Source of the DNA: Streptomyces sp. YIM 130001
GTDB taxonomy: Bacteria > Actinomycetota > Actinomycetes > Streptomycetales > Streptomycetaceae
DNA length: 38,828 nt
Direction of reading: 5' to 3'
Assembly (NCBI RefSeq): GCF_003574445.1
Contig: NZ_KZ984582.1
Span: 1-38,828, forward strand
Both the position numbers and the translations under genes were made by a program. Each line of letters begins with the position of its first letter. Positions within the stretch are counted from its first letter, which is position 1. This document shows, one piece after another, positions 15,399 to 24,038 of the stretch. A model generated the notes under the pieces. It was not told where the DNA came from and ran no database searches. It was given only the letters and a program-made list of their open reading frames with translations.

Positions 15399-16664
15399 AT
15401 GCCCCTCGTGCGTGACCTGCGCGTACTGCTGCGCCTTCGGTACTTCCGGCGGCTGCTCGCCGTTCGGCTGCTCTCCCAGTCGGCCGACGGCGTCTTCCAG
15501 GTCGCGCTCGCCACCTACGTCGTCTTCTCCCCCGAGAAGCAGACCTCGCCCGCGGCCATCGCCTCCGCCATGGCGGTTCTGCTGCTGCCCTACTCCTTCG
15601 TCGGCCCGTTCGCCGGAGTACTCCTGGACCGCTGGCCACGGCGACAGGTTTTTCTGTACGGCAGTCTGCTGCGGGCCGCGCTCGCCGGAGTGACCTCCCT
15701 GCTGATCGTGAGCAGCACACCGGACTGGCTCTTCTACGCGGCCGCGCTCTGCGTCACGGCAGTCAACCGCTTTGTCCTCGCGGGGCTTTCGGCCGCTCTG
15801 CCGCGCGTCGTCGACACCGAGCGGCTGGTGACGGCCAACTCGCTTTCGCCGACGGCCGGTACGCTCGCGGCGACCGCCGGCGGCGGCCTCGCCTTCCTGC
15901 TCCGTCTGACGGGGCTCGACTCGGACGCGGCCGTGGTGCTGCTCGGGGCCGTCCTCTATCTCTGTGCCGGCTTCGCCTCGCTGCGCTTCCCGGCCGCTCT
16001 GCTCGGCCCTGAACCCGGGCAACTCAGCTCCGGTATCGGCGCAGCGGTGGCGTCCACGGCCCGCGGTCTCGCCGACGGCGTACGGCATCTCACGCAACGC
16101 CGCGCAGCGGCCCGTGCGTTGGCCGCGATGACGTTCCTGCGTTTCTGCTACGGAGCGCTGACGGTGATGGTCCTGATGCTCTGCCGGTACGCCTGGCCTT
16201 CGGGCGATGCCGCCGACTCCGACGGCATCGCCCTGCTGGGTCTCGCCGTGGGCTTCTCGGGGGCGGGGTTCTTCGCTGCGGCCGTCGTGACCCCCTGGAC
16301 GGTCGGCCGACTGCGTCCGGAGGGCTGGATGGCGCTGTGTGCCGGTGCCGCGGCGGTCCTCGCGCCTGCGCTGGGGCTGCCGTTCGAGCCGGTCCCCATA
16401 CTGATCGCGGCCTTCGTCCTCGGAGTCGTCACACAGGGATCGAAGATCGCGACGGACACCGTGGTGCAGTCGTCGGTCGATGACGCCTATCGCGGCCGGA
16501 TCTTCTCCGTTTACGACGTGCTCTTCAACGTCGCCTTCGTCGGAGCTGCTGGAGTGGCTGCTCTCGTACTGCCCGCTGACGGCCGCTCGGTTCCGCTTGT
16601 CGTCACGGTCGCTGTGATCTACGCAGCAGTTGCTGCCTTTTTGACCCGATCTACACGGCAGTAA
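15399..16664 (+). CDS. MFS transporter
   Basis: About 421 residues with roughly 12 membrane segments. The N-terminus RDLRVLLRLRYFRRLLAVRLLSQSADGVFQVAL and the loop FAGVLLDRWPRRQVFLYGSLLRA between helices 2 and 3 are typical of drug/unknown-solute MFS members (the D-R-x-x-R/G loop motif A). SKIATDTVVQSSVDDAYRGRIFSVYDVLFN in the C-half is also characteristic of this subgroup. I use ATG 15399; GTG 15384 is an alternative five codons upstream. The substrate is unknown. It follows the ino1 terminator, so it probably has its own promoter. S. coelicolor keeps an MFS gene here. Confidence 0.9.
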   Translation: MPLVRDLRVLLRLRYFRRLLAVRLLSQSADGVFQVALATYVVFSPEKQTSPAAIASAMAVLLLPYSFVGPFAGVLLDRWPRRQVFLYGSLLRAALAGVTSLLIVSSTPDWLFYAAALCVTAVNRFVLAGLSAALPRVVDTERLVTANSLSPTAGTLAATAGGGLAFLLRLTGLDSDAAVVLLGAVLYLCAGFASLRFPAALLGPEPGQLSSGIGAAVASTARGLADGVRHLTQRRAAARALAAMTFLRFCYGALTVMVLMLCRYAWPSGDAADSDGIALLGLAVGFSGAGFFAAAVVTPWTVGRLRPEGWMALCAGAAAVLAPALGLPFEPVPILIAAFVLGVVTQGSKIATDTVVQSSVDDAYRGRIFSVYDVLFNVAFVGAAGVAALVLPADGRSVPLVVTVAVIYAAVAAFLTRSTRQ

Positions 16665-16776
16665 GTGTCACATCAGTGATACAGGACCCCCACCGACTTC
16701 AGAGTTGTCCCTGCAGGCGGATAGTTTACGGACGTCGTTTCGCGCCATCGCGCCTAAGTTCGAGGGGGACCCCCAA
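16665..16776 (+). promoter_or_regulatory. Leader of the LppU/SCO3897-like gene
   Basis: The short gap contains an imperfect dyad GTGTCAC-ATCA-GTGATAC at 16665-16682, immediately after the MFS stop, and GAGGGGGAC ahead of the downstream GTG start. The dyad could be a weak terminator or an operator. Confidence 0.35.
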
Positions 16777-17346
16777 GTGACCACTCCGCCACCCCAGGGC
16801 CAGAATCCGTTCGCCCAGGGCCAGAACCCATACGGCCAGCAGCCGCCCCAGGGCGGTGGCAACCCGTACGGCCAGCAGCCTCAGGGCGGAGGCGACCCGT
16901 ACGGCCAGCCCCAGGGTGGGGGCGACCCCTACGGCCAGCAGCCGCCTCAGGGTGGGGGCAATCCGTACGGCCAGCAGCCCGGTGGCGTGCCCCCGCAGTT
17001 CGGTGGCACCCCGCCTCCGCCGGCGGCACCGAAGCGCAGCATCAAGACCTACCTGCGGATCGGCGTCGCCGTGGTCGCCGTCATCGTCGTGGCGGTCACC
17101 TGGTTCGCCAGCCGGGATGACGCGCAGGCGGCCAAGGCCGGCGACTGCATGAGCATCGGCAACGAGAAGAGCGCGACCGACCCGGACCTCGAGGTCGTCG
17201 ACTGCGGTGACTCGAAGGCCAAGTACAAGGTCGCCGAGCGCAAGGACGGCAGCGGACAGAGCTGCGACCGCAGCAAGTACGCGGAGTACCGGCAGACCGG
17301 TGACGGCGACAACTTCACCCTGTGCCTCACGGAGTACAAGGGCTGA
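16777..17346 (+). CDS. LppU/SCO3897-like membrane-anchored protein
   Basis: 189 residues from GTG 16777 (GAGGGGG ahead). Residues 17-70 are five imperfect copies of N/D-PYGQQPPQGGG, a disordered cytoplasmic tail. One membrane segment (YLRIGVAVVAVIVVAVTWFA, about 90-108) is followed by an extracellular domain of about 80 residues with four cysteines (AGDCMSIG, VVDCGD, SCDRSKY, LCLTEY), likely two disulphides. This is the layout of the LppU/SCO3897 family, whose function is not known to me. It is convergent with cca across two parS palindromes. Confidence 0.82.
   Translation: MTTPPPQGQNPFAQGQNPYGQQPPQGGGNPYGQQPQGGGDPYGQPQGGGDPYGQQPPQGGGNPYGQQPGGVPPQFGGTPPPPAAPKRSIKTYLRIGVAVVAVIVVAVTWFASRDDAQAAKAGDCMSIGNEKSATDPDLEVVDCGDSKAKYKVAERKDGSGQSCDRSKYAEYRQTGDGDNFTLCLTEYKG
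16825..16986 (+). repeat. Coding repeats N/D-PYGQQPPQGGG
   Basis: Five tandem imperfect repeats of 9-12 codons in the N-terminal tail of the LppU/SCO3897-like protein. Confidence 0.85.
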
Positions 17347-17358
17347 ACCAGCTCAACT

Positions 17359-17408
17359 CATACGTCGAGGGGCGGTGTTTCACGTGAAACACCGCCCCTC
17401 GACGTATG
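17359..17408. terminator. 50-bp perfect palindrome containing parS site 3
   Basis: Both 25-base arms are exact complements around CAC|GTG at 17383/17384. The core is parS. As RNA it would form a long hairpin just after the LppU-like gene stop (17346). It can serve both as a ParB site and as a terminator. Confidence 0.85.
17377..17390. promoter_or_regulatory. parS: parS site 3 (exact)
   Basis: GTTTCACGTGAAAC at the centre of the 50-bp palindrome. Confidence 0.9.
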
Positions 17409-17418
17409 CGACGTATCT

Positions 17419-17460
17419 GCGGACGGGTCCATGTTTCACGTGAAACATGGACCCGTCCGC
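17419..17460. terminator. 42-bp perfect palindrome containing parS site 4
   Basis: Both 21-base arms are exact complements around 17439/17440, ending 4 bases before the cca stop codon. It has a different flanking sequence from the 50-bp palindrome but the same parS core. Likely the cca terminator. Confidence 0.85.
17433..17446. promoter_or_regulatory. parS: parS site 4 (exact)
   Basis: GTTTCACGTGAAAC at the centre of the 42-bp palindrome, 56 bases from site 3. Confidence 0.9.
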
Positions 17461-17464
17461 GTAC

Positions 17465-18931
17465 TCAGGACTGCGTCGCCCACCACTCCTTGAGGGCCGC
17501 ACCGGCCGCCTCAGGCTCCATCGGGCCGTTCTCGAGCCGGAGTTCAAGAAGGAACTGGTACGCGCGGCCGATCACCGGGCCGGGGCCGACGCCGAGGATC
17601 TCCATGATCTCGTTGCCGTTGAGGTCCGGGCGGATGGAGTCCAGCTCCTCCTGCTCCTGAAGCCTGGCGATCCGCTCCTCCAGACCGTCGTAGGCCCGGG
17701 AGAGCGCATTGGCCCGCCGCTTGTTGCGCGTCGTGCAGTCGGAGCGGGTCAGCTTGTGCAGCCGGCTCAGCAACGGCCCGGCGTCCCTGACGTAGCGGCG
17801 GACTGCGGAGTCGGTCCACTCGCCGGTGCCGTATCCGTGGAAGCGCAGGTGCAGTTCGACGAGTCTGCAGACGTCCTTCACCAATTCGTTGGAGTACTTG
17901 AGGGCCGTCATGCGCTTCTTCGTCAGCTTGGCGCCCACCACCTCGTGATGGTGGAAGGAGACTCCGCCGTCCTTCTCGAAGCGCCGCGTCTTCGGCTTGC
18001 CGATGTCGTGCAGCAGTGCCGCCAGACGCAGCGTGAGGTCCGGGCCGTCCTCCTCGAGCGCGATGGCCTGTTCCAGGACCGTCAGCGAGTGTTCGTAGAC
18101 GTCCTTGTGCCGGTGGTGCTCGTCGCTCTCGAGGCGCAGCGCCGGCAGCTCCGGCAAGACATGCGCGGCGAGGCCGGTCTCGACGAGCAGTGTGAGGCCC
18201 TTCCGAGGCTGCTCGGACAGAAGGAGCTTGTTGAGCTCGTCACGGACGCGCTCGGCCGAGACGATGTCGATGCGTCCCGCCATCTCCTTCATCGCGGCGA
18301 CGACGTCGTCGGCCACCTCGAAGTCCAGCTGCGCCGCGAACCTTGCCGCACGCATCATCCGCAGCGGATCGTCCGAGAACGACTCCTGAGGCGTGCTGGG
18401 CGTGCGCAGCAGCCGCGCCGCGAGGTCCTCGAGCCCACCGTGCGGGTCGACGAAGTCCTTCTCCGGCAGTGCCACCGCCATCGCATTGACCGTGAAGTCC
18501 CGTCGGACGAGATCTTCCTCGATCGAGTCGCCGTAGGACACCTCCGGTTTCCGCGAGGTCCTGTCGTACGCCTCGGACCGATAGGTCGTGACCTCGATCT
18601 GGTACGTCACTGTGCCCGCGTCGCTCCGAGCGCCCTTCTGGCAGCCGACCGTGCCGAACGCGATGCCGACCTCCCAGACCGAGTCGGCCCAGGGACGGAC
18701 GATCTTGAGGACGTCCTCGGGAAGCGCGTCCGTGGTGAAATCCAGGTCGTTGCCGAGCCGGCCGAGGAGCGCGTCCCGCACGGAGCCGCCGACCAGGGCG
18801 AGGGAGAACCCGGCCTCCCGGAATCGACGGGCGAGGTCGTCGGCGACGGGGGACACCCGCAGGAGTTCACTCACCGCGCGGCGCTGCACCTGACTGAGTG
18901 CACTGGGATTGTCTTCATTGGCGTTCGGCAC
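17465..18931 (-). CDS. cca: CCA tRNA nucleotidyltransferase / poly(A) polymerase family
   Basis: Adds or repairs the CCA end of tRNA, or polyadenylates RNA; family membership alone does not separate the two. The 488-residue protein has the class II nucleotidyltransferase motif LVGGSVRDALLG and NDLDFTTDA (metal-binding DxD), RRDFTVNAMA and the DDPLRMMRAARFAAQLDF region. It then has an HD phosphohydrolase domain (HHRHKDVYEHSLTVLEQ, LLHDIGKPKTRRF). I use GTG 18931 (VPNANEDNPSALSQVQRR), where the conserved part starts. GTG 18955 is an in-frame alternative, and neither has a clear ribosome-binding site. Mycobacterial pcnA occupies the same position. Confidence 0.94.
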   Translation of the reverse strand: MPNANEDNPSALSQVQRRAVSELLRVSPVADDLARRFREAGFSLALVGGSVRDALLGRLGNDLDFTTDALPEDVLKIVRPWADSVWEVGIAFGTVGCQKGARSDAGTVTYQIEVTTYRSEAYDRTSRKPEVSYGDSIEEDLVRRDFTVNAMAVALPEKDFVDPHGGLEDLAARLLRTPSTPQESFSDDPLRMMRAARFAAQLDFEVADDVVAAMKEMAGRIDIVSAERVRDELNKLLLSEQPRKGLTLLVETGLAAHVLPELPALRLESDEHHRHKDVYEHSLTVLEQAIALEEDGPDLTLRLAALLHDIGKPKTRRFEKDGGVSFHHHEVVGAKLTKKRMTALKYSNELVKDVCRLVELHLRFHGYGTGEWTDSAVRRYVRDAGPLLSRLHKLTRSDCTTRNKRRANALSRAYDGLEERIARLQEQEELDSIRPDLNGNEIMEILGVGPGPVIGRAYQFLLELRLENGPMEPEAAGAALKEWWATQS

Positions 18932-19152
18932 AACAGAAAAGGGTACGTGGCTCACGCCGCCGACTGCGCCCCCTTTCTCTTCCACTTTCCCTTCACCCGG
19001 CCGCGTCTGCTTCCCTCGTACCGGCCGCACTGGTGCTGACCTGCTTCGCGATCATGTGGAGCAGTGCGCGGCACTCGGTCACAGCGGGCCTCGTTACCAT
19101 GCGGGGACGCAAATGCGACGACCACTGACGACTACGAGGGACGGGCGAGCGC
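18932..19152. other. cca / DUF6049 divergent intergenic region
   Basis: A 221-base divergent gap that should contain both promoters. I see no clear operator, hairpin or small gene. Mycobacteria have a Nudix gene (mutT4) at this place, which is absent here. Confidence 0.4.
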
Positions 19153-21711
19153 GTGGCCGAGGCGGCAGACTTCCAGGGGATGAATCCCTCACCTGCCCGC
19201 CGGCGGTTGAGGCGCCTCGGGGCAGCCCTCGCGGCGGCCCCGCTGCTGGCCGGACTGCTGCAGGTGTCGGCCGCTCCCGCGGCCCAGGCCGCCCCACCCG
19301 CCGCCGCGGCTGCAGCGGCCACCGGCTCTCGTACGGTCGACGTGGCCCTGGACTCGCTGACGCCCTCGGCGCCGGTCGACGGGGACACGCTCACCGTCTC
19401 CGGCACCGTCACCAATGACAGCAAGCAGACCGTCACCGACGCCGAGGTCGATCTGCGCGTCGGTCCGGCGATGAACGCCCGCTCCATGATCGACAACGCG
19501 AGCGGACGCAGCGGCTACCTGCCCGGCTCCGACGGGACGGCCGTCGAGGGCGACTCGTACAAGGAGACGTTCAAGAAGCTCGCTCCGGGTGTGCCCCAGG
19601 ACTTCTCCCTCTCCATCCCGGTCAAGGAGCTGGACCTCGGCGCCGACGGCGTCTATCAGTTGGGCGTCGCACTGACCGGCCGCACCACGGCCCAGCCGTA
19701 CGACCAAGTCCTGGGCATCCAGCGGACGTTCCTGCCCTGGCAGACGGAGACGGCGAGCGAGCCCACCCGGACGACCATGCTGTGGCCACTCATCTCCTCG
19801 ACGCATCTGACGGCGGAGACGGGCTCCGACGAACAGCAGACTCCGGTCTTCTCCGACGACCGTCTCGCGGAGGAGATCACTCCGGGCGGACGTCTGGAGC
19901 AGATGCTCTCGCTGGGCCGGGACCTCCCGGTCACCTGGGTCATCGATCCCGACCTGCTGGCGTCCGTCGAGGCGATGACCGAGCCGTACAGCATCCGGAA
20001 TCCCGGGGGCGGCGACCCCATCCCGGGCAAGAACCAGGCCGTCGCCAAGAAATGGCTGAACGACCTGCAGAGCGCCGTCAAGGACAAGAAGGTCGTCGCG
20101 CTCCCCTTCGCCGACCCCGATCTCGCCTCGCTCGCCCACCAGGGCAAGAGCGTCTCGGGCTCGCTCAGCCACCTCCAGGACGCGACCGAAGTCGCCACCA
20201 GGACCGTGCAGTCGATCCTGCATGTCGAGCCGAGCACCGAGTTCGCCTGGCCGGCCGAGGGCGCGATCGACCCCTCGATCGTGGATGTGGCCACCTCTGC
20301 GGGTGCCGACACGGTGATCACCCGCAGCGACAGTCTCCAGGAGCGAGGCGGTCTCCCCTATACGCCGACGGCCGCCCGCCCGATCGGCGGCGGGAACACG
20401 GCAGTCGTGGCGGACGCGAACCTCTCCAAGCTCTTCCAGGGCGACATGACCGGCGCCGAGCCCTCCACGCTCGCGGTCCAGCAGTTTCTCGCCCAGAGCC
20501 AGATGATCAACCTGCAGGACCCGGAGCACGCACGCAACATCGTCGTCGCTCCGTCGCGGACGCCTTCCGCGAGCCAGGCCCAGGCCATGGCGAAGGCCGT
20601 CCAGGCGCTGGACGCGGGCAATTGGTCGCAGTCCGTGGATCTCGCGGACGCGGCAAAGGCCAAGCCTGATCCGGAGGCCACCAAGCAGGTCCCGGGACAC
20701 GGGAGCTATCCCGGTTCACTGCGCAAGCAGGAACTGCCCAAGGCCGCCTTCGAGTCGATCCGGAACACGAAGGCGACACTCGACGGCTTCAAGGTGATCC
20801 TCAGCGAGCCGGACCGGGTCGTCACGCCCTTCGGCAGGGCCATCGACCGGGCCATGTCCAACTCCTGGCGCGGCCGCGGCGCCGAGGGCGAGCAGTACCG
20901 GGCCGGGGTGCAGAGCTACCTCGACAACCTGACCAAGCAGGTCTCGTTGATCCCCAAGACCGAGGCCAAGCTCTCCGGACGCAGCGCGACCATCCCCGTG
21001 ACGGTGCAGAACAACCTGGTCCAGGGCGTCGAGCACATGAAACTGCGCCTGACCTCGACCAAGCCCAGGCGCCTCACGATCGGCGACGGCCCCTTCGAGG
21101 AGCAGCAGGTCAAGATCGCGGGCGGTCACAGCCAATCGGTGAAGTTCGACACCACGGCCAACGCGAACGGCAAGGCAGCGGTGTGGGCCCAGCTCTACAC
21201 CGAGGACGGCCAGCGCTACGGCAGCCCCATCCGCTTCGAGGTGAACGTCACCGAGGTCACTCCGACGGTGATGCTGGTTCTGGCCGGCGGTTTCCTGCTT
21301 CTCGTACTCGCCGGATTCCGGATGTACACCCAGCGCAAGCGGGCCGCGGCCCGCCGGGCAGCCGAGGACGGTGACGACGGAAACGGCGAGGGGCCCGAGG
21401 AGCCGGCGCCGGACGCCCCCGACGACTCGTCCGACAGCTCCTCCGGCGGCTCACCCGACACCGCACCCGATCCCTCGTCCGACGACTCCGCGTCGGACGA
21501 CTCCGACGACAGCACCGGCTCGAGCGGGAAGAGCGCCACGGACGGCAGCCCGTCCGCGCGCGGCGAGCGCGGCACAGCCGAGGACGGAGCCGACGCCCCG
21601 GCGGCGCAGGACGCCGAGTCCGAGGCCCCGCAGCACCTGGGTGACCCGGCCGCGGACACCGCCGCGGAAAGCACGGGCCCGTACGGCGCGGGTGAGAGAG
21701 TGGACCGTTGA
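19153..21711 (+). CDS. Large secreted, membrane-anchored protein (DUF6049 type)
   Basis: 852 residues. The N-terminus has an RR-containing stretch and a hydrophobic/Ala-rich signal (RRRLRRLGAALAAAPLLAGLLQVSAAPAAQA, written here as a description of about residues 15-46). A large extracellular part of about 650 residues follows, with a beta-type N-domain (LTPSAPVDGDTLTVSGTVTN) and a region resembling polysaccharide-deacetylase-like barrels (FAWPAEGAIDPSIVDVA). A single membrane helix lies near 705-725 (MLVLAGGFLLLVLAGF), then a cytoplasmic tail that is almost entirely Asp/Ser/Pro. GTG start; an internal ATG at 19180 is possible. It resembles Rv3909 in position, directly upstream of murJ. Function unknown, probably envelope-related. 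Confidence 0.8.
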   Translation: MAEAADFQGMNPSPARRRLRRLGAALAAAPLLAGLLQVSAAPAAQAAPPAAAAAAATGSRTVDVALDSLTPSAPVDGDTLTVSGTVTNDSKQTVTDAEVDLRVGPAMNARSMIDNASGRSGYLPGSDGTAVEGDSYKETFKKLAPGVPQDFSLSIPVKELDLGADGVYQLGVALTGRTTAQPYDQVLGIQRTFLPWQTETASEPTRTTMLWPLISSTHLTAETGSDEQQTPVFSDDRLAEEITPGGRLEQMLSLGRDLPVTWVIDPDLLASVEAMTEPYSIRNPGGGDPIPGKNQAVAKKWLNDLQSAVKDKKVVALPFADPDLASLAHQGKSVSGSLSHLQDATEVATRTVQSILHVEPSTEFAWPAEGAIDPSIVDVATSAGADTVITRSDSLQERGGLPYTPTAARPIGGGNTAVVADANLSKLFQGDMTGAEPSTLAVQQFLAQSQMINLQDPEHARNIVVAPSRTPSASQAQAMAKAVQALDAGNWSQSVDLADAAKAKPDPEATKQVPGHGSYPGSLRKQELPKAAFESIRNTKATLDGFKVILSEPDRVVTPFGRAIDRAMSNSWRGRGAEGEQYRAGVQSYLDNLTKQVSLIPKTEAKLSGRSATIPVTVQNNLVQGVEHMKLRLTSTKPRRLTIGDGPFEEQQVKIAGGHSQSVKFDTTANANGKAAVWAQLYTEDGQRYGSPIRFEVNVTEVTPTVMLVLAGGFLLLVLAGFRMYTQRKRAAARRAAEDGDDGNGEGPEEPAPDAPDDSSDSSSGGSPDTAPDPSSDDSASDDSDDSTGSSGKSATDGSPSARGERGTAEDGADAPAAQDAESEAPQHLGDPAADTAAESTGPYGAGERVDR

Positions 21712-21758
21712 TTGACGACGTGGCCGCTGGGCCGTGGGACCGATGAGGTGGGGTAAGC

Positions 21759-23909
21759 ATGAACGCGCCGTACGACGGTGACCGCGGTCAGTCCGCGGGA
21801 GGCGGCGATCCTGCGGGCGGGCAGGTCCCCCCGCAGCCGCCCGCCTCGGACATGTACGTCCAGGACGCCTACGACCAGGACCCGTACCGGGACCAGGATC
21901 TCGCCGCCCAGGACCCGGTGGGCGAAGCCCTGTACGACCGCGCAGCGCACCCTCCGCCGCCTCCGGGTTCCTACCCCGACCCGCAGGCGCTCTACGCCCA
22001 GCCCGCGCCTCCGCAGCACGCACCCGACCCTCGGGTCTGGGCCCAGACGCCACCGCCCGAGCCGGACGGTCCGACCCGTCACCTCCCGTACGGGGACGAC
22101 GTCCACACCACGCAATTCGTCGGCGTCGATGCTCTGGTCACCCAGGCCGCCGACGAGCGGCACGAGCCGGACGCCTTCGCGCACCTCTACCGCGACCAGC
22201 AGGGCAGCGGGGCCCGGCCGCCGGGCGACGGGGCGGGCGTCCCGGAGCCGCCCGCAGGCCCGGCTCCGACACCGCCGAAGAAGGGCGGCCGCGCGTCCAG
22301 CGTGCTGAAGTCCAGCGCGGTGATGGCCGCGGGCACGATGGTCTCGCGACTCACGGGGTTTGTTCGGTCGGCACTGATCGTCTCCGCGCTCGGCGTCGGG
22401 CTGTTGGGTGACACCTTCCAGGTGGCGTACCAGCTGCCGACGATGATCTACATCCTCACGATCGGCGGCGGCCTGAACTCCGTGTTCGTGCCACAGCTGG
22501 TGCGTTCCATGAAGGAGGACAGCGACGGCGGGCAGGCTTACGCCAACCGGCTGCTGACGCTCGTCATGGTGGCGCTCGGCGCCCTCACGGTCCTCGGCAT
22601 GGTGATGGCCCCGCTGCTGGTGCGGCTGCTCTCCGGTTCCGTCGCATCCGATCAGTCGGCGAACGAAGTCGGCGTCACGCTGCTCCGCTACTTCCTGCCC
22701 ACGATCTTCTTCATGGGTGTCCACGTCGTCATGGGCCAGATCCTCAACGCCCGTGGCCGCTTCGGCGCCATGATGTGGACCCCCGTGCTGAACAACGTCG
22801 TGATCATCGCGACGCTCGGCATGTTCATCTGGGTCTACGGCTCGGCCGCTGACTCCCGCATGACGGTCCAGTCCCTGCCGCCGGACGGTGAGCGGCTACT
22901 CGGTTTCGGCGTGCTCCTGGGCCTGGTGGTCCAGGCTCTGGCGATGATCCCGTACCTCAGGGAGACGGGCTTCAAGCTGCGTCTGCGCTTCGACTGGAGG
23001 GGCCACGGACTCGGCAAGGCGGCGAGGCTCGCGAAGTGGACCATGCTGTTCGTCCTCGCGAATCAGGCCGGCGCCATCGTGGTCACCCAGCTGTCCACCG
23101 CGTCCGGAAAGCAGTCGTCCGTGGACGGCACCGGCTTCGCCGCCTATGCCAACGCCCAGCTGATCTGGGGCCTGCCCCAGGCCATCATCACGGTGTCCTT
23201 GATGGCCGCACTACTGCCGCGGCTCTCCCGGTCAGCCAACGAAGGTGACACGGGCGCCGTGCGCGACGACATCTCGCAGGGGCTGCGCACCACGGCCGTA
23301 GCTATCGTGCCGATCTCCTTCGCCTTCGTCGCGCTCGGCGTCCCGATGTGCACCCTGGTCTTCGGCTCCTCTGGCGGCGCCACTTCCATGGGCTACATGC
23401 TCATGGCCTTCGGCCTGGGCCTCATCCCGTACTCCGTGCAGTACGTCGTCCTCCGCGCCTTCTACGCCTACGAGGACACCCGCACGCCGTTCTACAACAC
23501 CGTCATCGTCGCCATCGTCAACGCTGCGGCCGCAGGACTCTGCTACGTACTCCTGCCCGACCGCTGGGCCGTCACCGGCATGGCCGCCTCGTACGGCCTT
23601 GCCTACGCGATCGGTGTGGGCGTCGCCTGGCGCCGGCTGAGCAAGCGGCTCGGCGGCGACCTCGACGGCGCCCACGTCATCCGCACCTACGCCCGCCTCG
23701 GACTGGCCTCCGTACCTGCTGCGATTCTCGGCGGCGCGGCTGGGTACGCGATCACTCACGGGCTCGGGCAGGGCGTCATCGGATCGCTCGCCGCCTTGAT
23801 CGGCGGCGGGGCGGTCCTGCTCGGCATCTTCTTCGTGGCTGCGCGCCGCATGCGGATCGAAGAGCTCAACGCCCTCGTCGGCATGGTCCGCGGCCGTCTC
23901 GGCCGCTGA
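21759..23909 (+). CDS. murJ: Lipid II flippase MurJ (MviN)
   Basis: Moves lipid II across the membrane for peptidoglycan synthesis. The 716-residue protein has the MurJ core from about residue 181 (SVLKSSAVMAAGTMVSRLTGF, VRSALIVSALGVG, GDTFQVAYQLP, IGGGLNSVFVPQLVR) through about 14 membrane segments. The first 180 residues are an Asp/Pro/Tyr/Gln-rich disordered cytoplasmic extension not found in enterobacterial MurJ. It starts at ATG 21759 behind GAGGTGGGG, 47 bases after the upstream gene. The mycobacterial MviN has a C-terminal pseudokinase and extracellular domain; here the protein ends with the last membrane helix (RRMRIEELNALVGMVRG), and those domains are in the next gene. Confidence 0.95.
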   Translation: MNAPYDGDRGQSAGGGDPAGGQVPPQPPASDMYVQDAYDQDPYRDQDLAAQDPVGEALYDRAAHPPPPPGSYPDPQALYAQPAPPQHAPDPRVWAQTPPPEPDGPTRHLPYGDDVHTTQFVGVDALVTQAADERHEPDAFAHLYRDQQGSGARPPGDGAGVPEPPAGPAPTPPKKGGRASSVLKSSAVMAAGTMVSRLTGFVRSALIVSALGVGLLGDTFQVAYQLPTMIYILTIGGGLNSVFVPQLVRSMKEDSDGGQAYANRLLTLVMVALGALTVLGMVMAPLLVRLLSGSVASDQSANEVGVTLLRYFLPTIFFMGVHVVMGQILNARGRFGAMMWTPVLNNVVIIATLGMFIWVYGSAADSRMTVQSLPPDGERLLGFGVLLGLVVQALAMIPYLRETGFKLRLRFDWRGHGLGKAARLAKWTMLFVLANQAGAIVVTQLSTASGKQSSVDGTGFAAYANAQLIWGLPQAIITVSLMAALLPRLSRSANEGDTGAVRDDISQGLRTTAVAIVPISFAFVALGVPMCTLVFGSSGGATSMGYMLMAFGLGLIPYSVQYVVLRAFYAYEDTRTPFYNTVIVAIVNAAAAGLCYVLLPDRWAVTGMAASYGLAYAIGVGVAWRRLSKRLGGDLDGAHVIRTYARLGLASVPAAILGGAAGYAITHGLGQGVIGSLAALIGGGAVLLGIFFVAARRMRIEELNALVGMVRGRLGR

Positions 23910-23944
23910 TTTCCCGCCGAACCCCCGGGGGCCGCACAACCATC

Positions 23945-23977
23945 GTCGGCTGCTGCGTGTCGTGCATAGCAGCCGAC
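23945..23977 (+). terminator. Hairpin between murJ and the pseudokinase gene
   Basis: Perfect 10-base stem (23945-23954 with 23968-23977), 13-base loop, in the 129-base gap after murJ. It may attenuate transcription; no strong T-tract follows. Confidence 0.45.
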
Positions 23978-24038
23978 TGTGGGCACAATTGGCTTTGGCG
24001 TCGTACGGCGCGCAACGGATGGGGAGGCAGGAACGACG

